NCBI GenBank assembly: GCA_023665145.1
Contig: JAMPEM010000013.1
Location: 1-50,605, forward strand
DNA from: Bacteroides sp.
GTDB taxonomy: Bacteria; Bacteroidota; Bacteroidia; Bacteroidales; Muribaculaceae
Reading direction: 5' to 3'
Length of the DNA: 50,605 nucleotides
This document shows, piece by piece, positions 8,190-14,870 of the stretch (positions within the stretch are counted from its first letter, which is position 1; every line of letters begins with the position of its first letter). The notes beneath the pieces were generated by a model. It did no database searches. It saw nothing but the letters and a program-made list of their open reading frames with translations, and had not been told where the DNA came from. The position numbers and the translations under genes were made by a program.

Positions 8190-8966
8190 TCAGTAAAGGA
8201 AAGGAATTATTGCTTTTCTATTGAGTTTGCTGTATTGAGGTCCGAATTCGGTAATGTATTTACGGTGTACTGATTTGGCACGCGGGGCAAGGTTTGCGAA
8301 AGTCCAGAGGGCAAATACAGCTCCGGGGAGTGACCATGAGAGGATTGCGAATCCCACCCATTCCGTAAATTCTCCGAGATAGTTGGCGCAGCTGACGTAT
8401 CGGAACATACCTCCGTAGGGGATGTAGTGGCGGGAGTCTCCGGGTTTGCGAAGATGACGGATAATATAGTCGGAGCGAAGGTTGATATACATCCCGCCCA
8501 GGAAGATAATTGTGCCGGAGATGAACAAGGGAGATGTCAGCCAATCGGGTTGATAAAGGTTTTCGGGAGCGAGGAAGAATATCCAGTCTCCGATAAGATA
8601 AGCGTTAATGACATTAAACAAAGCCCCTGAGAGAATAATCATCCAGGGCATTTTGTTTTTGCCGTTGATGAGGAGAGGAAAGATGAATGAGCGCTGGAAA
8701 TAGTGAATAAGGTAAAGGGAAGCCATTACGGCAGGGGCGGGATTGAGGGCTCTTGGCGAGAGAACCCAGAGGAGAGCCAGACAGAGAAATGCCGGGGTTT
8801 CCATAATAATCCAACCGGGACGATTTGGGATAGATGGCCCCCAGGATGGAGAATAGTTTATCCCGTAAGGGGCATTATGTCGCTGCAGTGCGAAAAACAC
8901 AATAACGGCGAGAATCGTCATTGCAGCGATAACTGAATTAAAGAAAGTATAGTTATGAAGAATCAT
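8190..8966 (-). CDS. Steroid 5alpha-reductase (SRD5A-like, DUF1295 superfamily)
   Basis: A 258-residue polytopic membrane protein with about six or seven hydrophobic segments. It resembles human SRD5A1/SRD5A2 (about 254-259 aa) along its whole length: SWGPSIPNRPGW then the ME-T-P segment near the N terminus, IHYFQRSFIFPLL at 87-99, and the C-terminal run INLRSDYIIRHLRKPGD, ANYLGEFTEWVGFAILSWS, and IIPFLY at the end. Glu56 and Tyr89 align with the SRD5A2 catalytic Glu57 and Tyr91. Expected reaction: NADPH-dependent reduction of the delta4 bond of a 3-oxo-delta4 steroid or bile acid to the 5alpha (allo) product in the inner membrane. I start at ATG 8966; a TTG three codons upstream lies inside the promoter -7 box. 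It is the first gene of the set. Confidence 0.9.
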   Translation of the reverse strand: MILHNYTFFNSVIAAMTILAVIVFFALQRHNAPYGINYSPSWGPSIPNRPGWIIMETPAFLCLALLWVLSPRALNPAPAVMASLYLIHYFQRSFIFPLLINGKNKMPWMIILSGALFNVINAYLIGDWIFFLAPENLYQPDWLTSPLFISGTIIFLGGMYINLRSDYIIRHLRKPGDSRHYIPYGGMFRYVSCANYLGEFTEWVGFAILSWSLPGAVFALWTFANLAPRAKSVHRKYITEFGPQYSKLNRKAIIPFLY

Positions 8967-8972
8967 GATGCA

Positions 8973-9004
8973 CAAAGATACGCAATAAAATTGATATGGA
9001 CAAA
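8973..9004 (-). promoter_or_regulatory. Promoter of the steroid/bile-acid gene set, inside the comF 3' end
   Basis: Reading the minus strand: TTTG (9004-9001), exactly 20 nt, then TATCTTTG (8980-8973), a full consensus match. The -33 box lies just past the comF stop codon (9007-9005). The predicted start point is only 0-2 nt before the ATG at 8966, so the mRNA would be nearly leaderless. The set can therefore be expressed independently of comF. Confidence 0.72.
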
Positions 9005-9688
9005 TCAGATGTTTGTAGCGGCGAGAGAAAGTACGGAAATTGTGGAAGATGGTGATTTTTTGTGGATTTCGAGGGCGGCTGCGGCGATTGTTGAGCCGGT
9101 TGTTATGACATCGTCAATCAGGAGGATATGTTTGTTGGCAATTTTTTGAGGTTTTTTCAAACGGAAGATGTTGTCAGGGAACAATTCGGCTCGTTGCCGG
9201 AGGGATTTATGAGTTTGCGTTTTGTGTGGCCGCACAGCTGATAATATTTTAAGCATGGGGACATTAAGAGTTTCAGCTACCGGTCGGGCGATTATTTCCG
9301 ATTGATTGTATCCGCGTTTCATCCTCTTGGTAAAGTGAATGGGTAGAGGTATAACAGCGTCAATCAGCAGGGAGAGTGTTGATTGCGAGAACTGTTGAGC
9401 GAGTCGCTGTCCGAGGCGTTTAGCGATGAGTGGAGAGTGGTAATATTTAAATTCTTTGATAAGATTGGCGACGATGGAATTTCGTTGGTATATCAGCAAC
9501 GAGTTGGCGGAGAAGCAAGGGAAAAGCCTGACGAGACGGTCGGCCACCGGGGGGTATTTTCGTCCGAATTGCGGATGAGCCGGAAGGCTCCAGAGGCATT
9601 GGTCGCAGATGTTATGTTCGTAGCTGAGTGTATCTCTGCCGCAAATTTTGCATGAGTGAGATGAGACGAGAGCTGAGAGGAATAACAT
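9005..9688 (-). CDS. comF: ComF family phosphoribosyltransferase-like protein
   Basis: A 227-residue protein. The N-terminal zinc ribbon has Cys13, Cys16, Cys28 and Cys31. RGYNQSE at 125-131 and the PRPP-binding loop LIDDVITTGST at 190-200 define the type I phosphoribosyltransferase fold. ComF is needed for DNA uptake and natural transformation in several bacteria; its function in Bacteroidales is not settled. It lies 38 bp upstream of the 5alpha-reductase on the same strand, but that gene has its own promoter, so the link looks accidental. A terminator precedes it at 9708-9735. Confidence 0.93.
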   Translation of the reverse strand: MLFLSALVSSHSCKICGRDTLSYEHNICDQCLWSLPAHPQFGRKYPPVADRLVRLFPCFSANSLLIYQRNSIVANLIKEFKYYHSPLIAKRLGQRLAQQFSQSTLSLLIDAVIPLPIHFTKRMKRGYNQSEIIARPVAETLNVPMLKILSAVRPHKTQTHKSLRQRAELFPDNIFRLKKPQKIANKHILLIDDVITTGSTIAAAALEIHKKSPSSTISVLSLAATNI

Positions 9689-9707
9689 TGCGATAATACG
9701 ATAATAA

Positions 9708-9735
9708 ATAGGGGCGCGAGAGATAGCGCCCCTAT
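9708..9735 (-). terminator. Terminator of the Omp28-like gene
   Basis: A 10-bp stem, ataggggcgc (9708-9717) with gcgcccctat (9726-9735), has an 8-nt loop and is followed on the minus strand by a T/A-rich run. It lies 17 bp beyond the stop of the 9752 gene and just upstream of comF. Confidence 0.78.
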
Positions 9736-9751
9736 ATGTATCTATTGTTGA

Positions 9752-11590
9752 TTAATGTCTGATTATCTTGGTGGAGAAAGATGTTCCGTCCAGTCTGAAA
9801 TCTACACGGATGAAAGGTGAGTTGAGAGGTGGTTGGGAAAGGTGTTGGCCTTGGAGATCGTAATATTTAGACTCTACGACGGGGGAATCTGAAACGGAAA
9901 TCTCTTTGACAGATTGGGAAATGGGGGCATCGTTCAAAGAGCCGGAAGAAATGGAGTTAATGCCGAGGCGTTGGTCAGCGTCGGTAACGACAGCAATTAC
10001 TCGGAGATCTTTTCTGTCTTTCCAGATTAGTTTTCCGGTTTTTTCGGAGATAGCCTTATTAAGGTCGATAGTAGCATAATGAGTATACTCCTTATATGCT
10101 TGAATATCGGTCGGAAGCGAGCTTTCAATTCCGCGGGGATTGTCGAATACACAAAGGACATCGTTGAAAGTGAGACCTCTGACACCTGGCTCACCATTTG
10201 TAAAGAGATCCCAGAACGGGCCATCATAAGGAGCTCCTTTGAAGTTAAAATAGTCGTTGGATTGCATCCATTCGGGGTCGGATAGATTGTCGGAGACGAG
10301 AGCGTAAGTTACTTGATAGTTGGAATTGGGAAAATCTTGCACAAATTCGATGTGAGATTTCGCAATTATTTGCTCTTTGTTTTCGTCAGCCCATTCCACA
10401 TCAAGTTTTATTTCTGCCACAGCGAGTCTGTTGGCCTCAACTTTCCAATCTTCTATGGCTGACATAGGAGAGGATTTTTTTCTGTTGATGAATACAGAGG
10501 GGTATCCGGTGATTTTGACTGGATAGAAAGGAGCTTGTTTAGCCATTGCGTCACCATTGTGGAATGCGATACCCACGAAGTCGTCACCGAAATATAATTT
10601 ACCTTGTTCCATAGCGACGTATCCGGAGGGGCAAGCATGACACCACAGTCCGGTATATTCTTCAACGATTGGACGATGCTTGGGAATAAATTTTACTGTA
10701 CGAAGGTCCGATGTAATAATGTCGGTAAGAGCGTTGGGACTGCCGTTTACCTGCTCAAGGGAGAAGAATATCTGTTTTGTGGATATCTCTTTGTCAGCGG
10801 GCATAGAGAAAGGGAATTTATGAACGGTTCCATATACGTTTGAGACGGGTGTATCAAAGGTTATGGTAATATCTTCGCTTTCATTTTCGTTGCCGAAATT
10901 GTAAGATACGACAATAGAAGAGATAGGGTCGCAACCTGTGTTGCAAATAGAAGCATATGCAGTAGCTTGTTCTCCCACAATTCCGTAAGGAGCTTCAATT
11001 ATTTGGAAGTCGGCATATACAGAGGGGAGATCACCTTCGAGGAAAACGGTCATGGGAAGCATTCTGGGATTTGAAGAATCACGTGATGCGTCGGTCCATT
11101 TGGGTTTGTTTCCGCGGGCGCGATAGTTAAGAGCACCGTTGGATTTGCCGGAAACTGTCGGTATAGGGAAATATTTTGTGTCTTCGAATATTTCTGTAGC
11201 TGTTATGGTGTATCCGATGTAAACCGGTTTGTCATCGATGATAACCGGGTTGTCAAATGTGGCGGTAATAACACCGTCATGGATAGTGGCAGAAGCGGAT
11301 GCAACGGGTTCGAGGGGGAGTCCGTCAGAGGGGAGTGAGTAAACACACCATGCCTGGATATTAGAATCGAATGTACCCCCTTCCGAGATGACGGGGACTG
11401 TGATAGTTTTGACGGCTGCGCCTTTGAACGATGGATTATCGAGCTTGGCACAAACGTCGTAAGTGTCGGGTTTACCTAATCCGAACCCAACGGGTTTGTT
11501 ACCACTCAAATCGAAATTGTATTGAAGGGTATTTGCAACGGCAGCAAGAGAAAGAGCTGCAGCGGCTAAGGTTAGTATTTTTCGTAACAT
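9752..11590 (-). CDS. Secreted Omp28-related protein with thioredoxin-like CxxC and T9SS-like tail
   Basis: 612 residues from ATG 11590 (an in-frame upstream ATG at 11614 would lie within or before the promoter). A signal peptide (MLRKILTLAAAALSLAAVANT) is followed by a beta-rich region (about 25-180), an Ig-like region (about 190-300) and an Omp28-like region (about 305-530). The latter opens with EEYTGLWCHACPSG; Cys317 and Cys320 form a thioredoxin-type CxxC, and TGYPSVFINRK contains the cis-proline segment. The last 50 residues (YYDLQGQHL, then STKIIRH) resemble a short T9SS sorting tail. The protein is probably exported and surface-bound. A disulfide or redox role is plausible but unproven. 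Confidence 0.82.
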   Translation of the reverse strand: MLRKILTLAAAALSLAAVANTLQYNFDLSGNKPVGFGLGKPDTYDVCAKLDNPSFKGAAVKTITVPVISEGGTFDSNIQAWCVYSLPSDGLPLEPVASASATIHDGVITATFDNPVIIDDKPVYIGYTITATEIFEDTKYFPIPTVSGKSNGALNYRARGNKPKWTDASRDSSNPRMLPMTVFLEGDLPSVYADFQIIEAPYGIVGEQATAYASICNTGCDPISSIVVSYNFGNENESEDITITFDTPVSNVYGTVHKFPFSMPADKEISTKQIFFSLEQVNGSPNALTDIITSDLRTVKFIPKHRPIVEEYTGLWCHACPSGYVAMEQGKLYFGDDFVGIAFHNGDAMAKQAPFYPVKITGYPSVFINRKKSSPMSAIEDWKVEANRLAVAEIKLDVEWADENKEQIIAKSHIEFVQDFPNSNYQVTYALVSDNLSDPEWMQSNDYFNFKGAPYDGPFWDLFTNGEPGVRGLTFNDVLCVFDNPRGIESSLPTDIQAYKEYTHYATIDLNKAISEKTGKLIWKDRKDLRVIAVVTDADQRLGINSISSGSLNDAPISQSVKEISVSDSPVVESKYYDLQGQHLSQPPLNSPFIRVDFRLDGTSFSTKIIRH

Positions 11591-11611
11591 GATATTGGTT
11601 GAATTATAATG

Positions 11612-11647
11612 CAAATTTAGAAAAAAAAAAGATTGGATGCAAGCAAA
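11612..11647 (-). promoter_or_regulatory. Probable promoter of the Omp28-like gene
   Basis: On the minus strand TAAATTTG lies at 11619-11612. A TTTG at 11647-11644 is 24 nt away, longer than ideal, and a weaker TTG lies closer. Transcription would start near 11606, which favours the ATG at 11590 over that at 11614. Confidence 0.5.
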
Positions 11648-11649
11648 AG

Positions 11650-11681
11650 TTTGTACAATTGCCTAAAAATGGTTAATTTTG
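11650..11681 (+). promoter_or_regulatory. Promoter of the sigma-54 activator gene
   Basis: TTTG at 11650-11653, a 20-nt spacer and TAATTTTG at 11674-11681 match the primary-sigma consensus exactly. It is divergent from the Omp28-like gene promoter. Confidence 0.75.
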
Positions 11682-11716
11682 CATAATGAGCCTCATTTGT
11701 CGAGTCTCAATCAGAG

Positions 11717-12871
11717 ATGAAAGTAAGTGAAAGTGAGATATTGAAGGTTAAGCAACGGTTTTCGATAATAGGGAATTCCGGATTGCTGAACAGTGCGATA
11801 GAACGCGCAGTGAAAGTTGCGCCTATCGATTTGTCGGTGTTGGTGATTGGGGAAAGCGGCTCCGGGAAGGAGTTTTTCCCGAAGATTATCCATCAATATG
11901 GTTCACGCAAACATAAGAAATATATAGCGGTGAATTGCGGTGCGATACCGGAGGGCACTATAGACAGCGAATTGTTTGGCCATGAGAAAGGTTCGTTTAC
12001 GGGAGCCGTTTCTGCAAGAAAGGGTTATTTTGAGGAGGCAGACGGAGGCACTATATTTCTTGATGAGGTAGCAGAATTGCCGCTTACCACACAGGCTCGA
12101 CTGCTGAGGGTTTTGGAGACGGGGGAGTTTTTGAAAGTCGGGTCATCGGTAGTCCAGAAAACTGATATCAGAGTAGTGGCGGCAACGAATGTGGATTTGC
12201 TCAAGGCTGTCAGACAAGGGAAATTCAGAGAGGATTTGTATTATCGATTGTCGACGATTATAATAGAGGTGCCTAATCTTCATGACCGCGGAGATGACGT
12301 GGGATTGTTGGCAAGGAAGTTTGCCTCGGATTTTTCCGAACGATATATGACCGGGTTAATTCGCTTCAGCGAAGATGCAGTGAGCTTGATGCGGGCATAT
12401 CGCTGGCCGGGGAATGTACGTCAATTGAAGAATGTAGTGGAACAGTTGGGATTGTTTGATGCCGGTGAGACGATAAACGCAGATATGTTGGCCGAAGTAT
12501 TGCCGCATCATAATGAAGGGACGGGACTGCAGCTTGCTTCGGAGAGTCATACCTATGAGTCAGAGCGGGAGCGGTTGTGGCAAGCACTCGTAAGTCTGAA
12601 GCAAGAGGTGGATGTACTAAAATCACAGTTGGCCGTAGAAGGTGTTCCTTCCGAAGGATGCAGAACTGATATCCCGATGCGGTCAGTAATCAAGGTAGGC
12701 GACCCGGCGTTCAGTCCGTTGCATGATAATCCGTTGGCTGACAGTGAACGAGCAACAATAATAGCGACTTTGAAGCGCAATAACGGGTCAAAACGGGATG
12801 CAGCGCGTGAATTGCGTATGTCGGAACGGACACTTTACCGAAGGATCAGAGAGCTTAACATAAGCATCTAA
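11717..12871 (+). CDS. Sigma-54-dependent transcriptional activator without a receiver domain
   Basis: 384 residues. The AAA+ domain begins almost at the N terminus: Walker A GESGSGKE at 45-52, the sigma-54 contact loop GSFTGA at 92-97 (usual form GAFTGA), and Walker B with Asp116/Glu117 (FLDEVAEL). A Fis-type helix-turn-helix occupies about 345-380 (GSKRDAARELRMSERTLYRRI). There is no receiver, PAS or GAF domain, so activity must be set by expression level or a partner. It activates RNA polymerase containing RpoN. It leads the lptE-hypothetical-secG block seen in Bacteroidales. The site at 46050-46065 is a candidate sigma-54 promoter in this window. Confidence 0.93.
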   Translation: MKVSESEILKVKQRFSIIGNSGLLNSAIERAVKVAPIDLSVLVIGESGSGKEFFPKIIHQYGSRKHKKYIAVNCGAIPEGTIDSELFGHEKGSFTGAVSARKGYFEEADGGTIFLDEVAELPLTTQARLLRVLETGEFLKVGSSVVQKTDIRVVAATNVDLLKAVRQGKFREDLYYRLSTIIIEVPNLHDRGDDVGLLARKFASDFSERYMTGLIRFSEDAVSLMRAYRWPGNVRQLKNVVEQLGLFDAGETINADMLAEVLPHHNEGTGLQLASESHTYESERERLWQALVSLKQEVDVLKSQLAVEGVPSEGCRTDIPMRSVIKVGDPAFSPLHDNPLADSERATIIATLKRNNGSKRDAARELRMSERTLYRRIRELNISI

Positions 12872-12924
12872 TCCCTGAATGTAAAATTGAGAAAGCATGG
12901 AACTGCAAATATATTAACAAGAGC

Positions 12925-13428
12925 ATGAAGGGGTTGATAATAAGCGCGTTAATGATTATGATTATGCTGACGGGGTGTGTGACATACACATTGAACGGAT
13001 CAGCAATCAATTATGACATATATAAGACAATCAACATATCTGAATTCCCCATACGGGCAGCATTGGTGTATCCACCTCTGCAACAAACATTTGAGAATGA
13101 ATTACTGAATACAATTACCAGACAGACCCGTCTTCAAGAGGTAGATGGTCCGGCTGATTTGGAGATGAGCGGTGAGATAACGGGATATTCACTGTCGCCT
13201 CAATCGGTGGGCACTGACGCATACGCCACTGAAACAAGACTGACGATAACGGTAAGGGTGAAATATGTCGATCATAAGAATCCGGCGAATAATGTGGATC
13301 AGACCTTTTCGGCTTATCGACAATTTTCGAGCAGTATGATGCTTACAGACGTGCAGGATGATCTATGCCAACAGATATCGGATGAACTCGTGGATTTGAT
13401 ATTTAACGCCACATTGGGGAATTGGTAG
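12925..13428 (+). CDS. lptE: LptE family LPS-assembly lipoprotein
   Basis: 167 residues. The signal sequence ends in the lipobox LTGC with Cys18 as the lipidated residue. The mature part has the LptE pattern: a short N-terminal strand, then YPPLQQTFENELLNTITRQTRL, a beta region with alternating hydrophobics, and a C-terminal helix (CQQISDELVDLIFN). LptE plugs the LptD barrel and helps place lipopolysaccharide in the outer leaflet. It lies 53 bp after the sigma-54 activator, probably co-transcribed. The 242-bp repeat element follows. Confidence 0.85.
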   Translation: MKGLIISALMIMIMLTGCVTYTLNGSAINYDIYKTINISEFPIRAALVYPPLQQTFENELLNTITRQTRLQEVDGPADLEMSGEITGYSLSPQSVGTDAYATETRLTITVRVKYVDHKNPANNVDQTFSAYRQFSSSMMLTDVQDDLCQQISDELVDLIFNATLGNW

Positions 13429-13439
13429 AAAGGGGAATA

Positions 13440-13681
13440 AGAGGTTGTTTAATAATCAAACTTAAAATGATTCGTTTATAAAATTATTAATTGAATTATT
13501 ATCAGCCTTTTAACAATTTCATTCACTCAAAATATTTTAATTGTCAATGTCTTTGGACTTCTTTTTGGTTAATTTCTGCAAATTCGTCAATCATGTAGAG
13601 AGCTACATTCTTTTCTCATTTACAGAAATTTCCTCAAAAATTATGCCCAAATCCATTAACATTTATTATTAAACGACCGCT
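13440..13681. mobile_element. MITE-like element A (242 bp) with 17-bp terminal inverted repeats
   Basis: The left end agaggttgtttaataat (13440-13456) and right end (13665-13681) are inverted repeats with two mismatches in 17. Bases 13612-13659 recur as an exact 48-nt reverse complement at 28572-28619, and 13459-13473 recur at 28621-28635. It contains no ORF and I see no clear target duplication. It lies between lptE and the next gene, so it may affect read-through to secG. Confidence 0.7.
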
Positions 13682-13697
13682 AAAAGATTAACGACTT

Positions 13698-14321
13698 ATG
13701 GAACTGGCAGACAAGATATTTGAAGGAAAAATCAAGACAGCGGAAGCTCGAGAGTTGTCCCGCAAATATCCTTATTTTATATATTTTAGCATCATGGCAT
13801 TGTCAACGTGCGAGACGGCTGATGAACGAATGGAGCTTAAGCGACGCATAGCTGCACATTTGGGGGACACGGACACGTTGCTAAATATGTTTGGGGCAGA
13901 TGGAGATATTTTCTCTGATTTTTACCCCGACATACATTCACCTAATCCAAGTACGGAAGATACCATAGATAATTTCCTGAATAAATTTGGAGGCAATGTA
14001 ATGACAAAGTCAGATCCATTGAATTTCGCACCGGCTGTTGATTATGCGGCCATCCTTGAAGCTGAAGAGAAAGGACAGAGTCTTCCGGGTGGCGACACCA
14101 CTGCTGATATATCTGAAAATGAGAAAGAAGAAAGGCCTTCAGAGGGGAGTGCGCTTACTGAATCATTGGCTCGGATGATGATTCGTCAAAAGAAATATGA
14201 GCAGGCATTGGAAATTATTAACGAATTATATTTGAATAATTCGGAAAAAAGTGTTTACTTTGCAGACCAAATTCGTTTTCTGAAGAAGTTGATAATCAAC
14301 GAGCGAAAACGGAAAGGATAA
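13698..14321 (+). CDS. Conserved hypothetical protein between lptE and secG
   Basis: 207 residues, no signal peptide and no membrane segment. The N-terminal half (1-75) and C-terminal 50 residues are helical. The middle (about 75-150) is acidic and poorly structured. The C-terminal ESLARMMIRQKKYEQALEIINEL followed by YLNNSEKSVYFADQIRFLKKL resembles a single tetratricopeptide-like helix pair. I do not recognise a catalytic motif. It is cytosolic by prediction and starts 25 bp before secG. A role in envelope biogenesis is suggested only by its neighbours. Confidence 0.85.
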   Translation: MELADKIFEGKIKTAEARELSRKYPYFIYFSIMALSTCETADERMELKRRIAAHLGDTDTLLNMFGADGDIFSDFYPDIHSPNPSTEDTIDNFLNKFGGNVMTKSDPLNFAPAVDYAAILEAEEKGQSLPGGDTTADISENEKEERPSEGSALTESLARMMIRQKKYEQALEIINELYLNNSEKSVYFADQIRFLKKLIINERKRKG

Positions 14322-14346
14322 AAAAACTGACAAAACTAAAGAAAAG

Positions 14347-14721
14347 ATGTATATTTTTTTAAGTATTTTGATTGTAATTGCCTGTTTGCTTCTCATAGGC
14401 GCAGTATTGATTCAGAAATCCAAGGGTGGCGGTTTGGCAGCTGATTATTCAGCCGGCAACCAATATATGGGATATCGCAAAACCACTGATTTCATCGAGA
14501 AGGCGACATGGTCATTGGCTATCTTCATCTGCTTGGTCAGCATCTGTGCATCATTTGCCGTTAAGCCGAGCAAGAATGTCAGCAGCATCCAGCCGGCCGC
14601 TCCTGTACAGACAAGCATGCCTGCAGCAGCACCTGCGGCAGAGAAACCGGCAGCCACTCCCGCAGCAGCACCTGCGGCAGAGAAACCGGCAGCCACTCCT
14701 GCAGCCGCTCCGGTCAACTAA
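14347..14721 (+). CDS. secG: Preprotein translocase subunit SecG
   Basis: 124 residues. Two membrane segments (about 1-23 and 52-72) flank the SecG signature KSKGGGLAADYSAGNQYMG, and TDFIEKATW leads into the second helix. SecG supports SecYEG-mediated export across the inner membrane. The C-terminal 40 residues are an Ala/Pro-rich tail with a 13-residue unit (AAAPAAEKPAATP) present twice plus a partial third copy. That tail adds length beyond the core fold and probably hangs in solution. Confidence 0.95.
   Translation: MYIFLSILIVIACLLLIGAVLIQKSKGGGLAADYSAGNQYMGYRKTTDFIEKATWSLAIFICLVSICASFAVKPSKNVSSIQPAAPVQTSMPAAAPAAEKPAATPAAAPAAEKPAATPAAAPVN
14623..14700 (+). repeat. 39-bp direct tandem repeat in the secG tail
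   Basis: Two copies (14623-14661 and 14662-14700) differ by one base and encode AAAPAAEKPAATP twice. A partial third copy follows. The unit is a multiple of three, so copy-number change would lengthen or shorten the tail without a frameshift. Confidence 0.92.
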
Positions 14722-14870
14722 GAGTGTTCTCAGATTCATCAGGCAATGCTGATGTCCGATAGGATGTCGGCTTTTGTCGTATGTCATGAAGGAGTTAGGT
14801 GTCGAGGGAGGTTGGTTTTTTGATAAAGATAAAGAAAAAGAACAGTACTTTAGCAATTTTTAAGAATACC

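Noticed and set aside
9005-9688. comF as a functional member of the steroid operon
   Set aside because: A full promoter lies between comF and the 5alpha-reductase and ComF has no link to steroid chemistry.
13429-13697. Ordinary leader or riboswitch upstream of the gene at 13698
   Set aside because: The inverted termini and the exact 48-nt match to 28572-28619 make a dispersed element a better explanation.
14799-14870. N-terminal extension of the amylase
   Set aside because: It would place 24 charged residues before a clear signal peptide; the ATG at 14871 is better.
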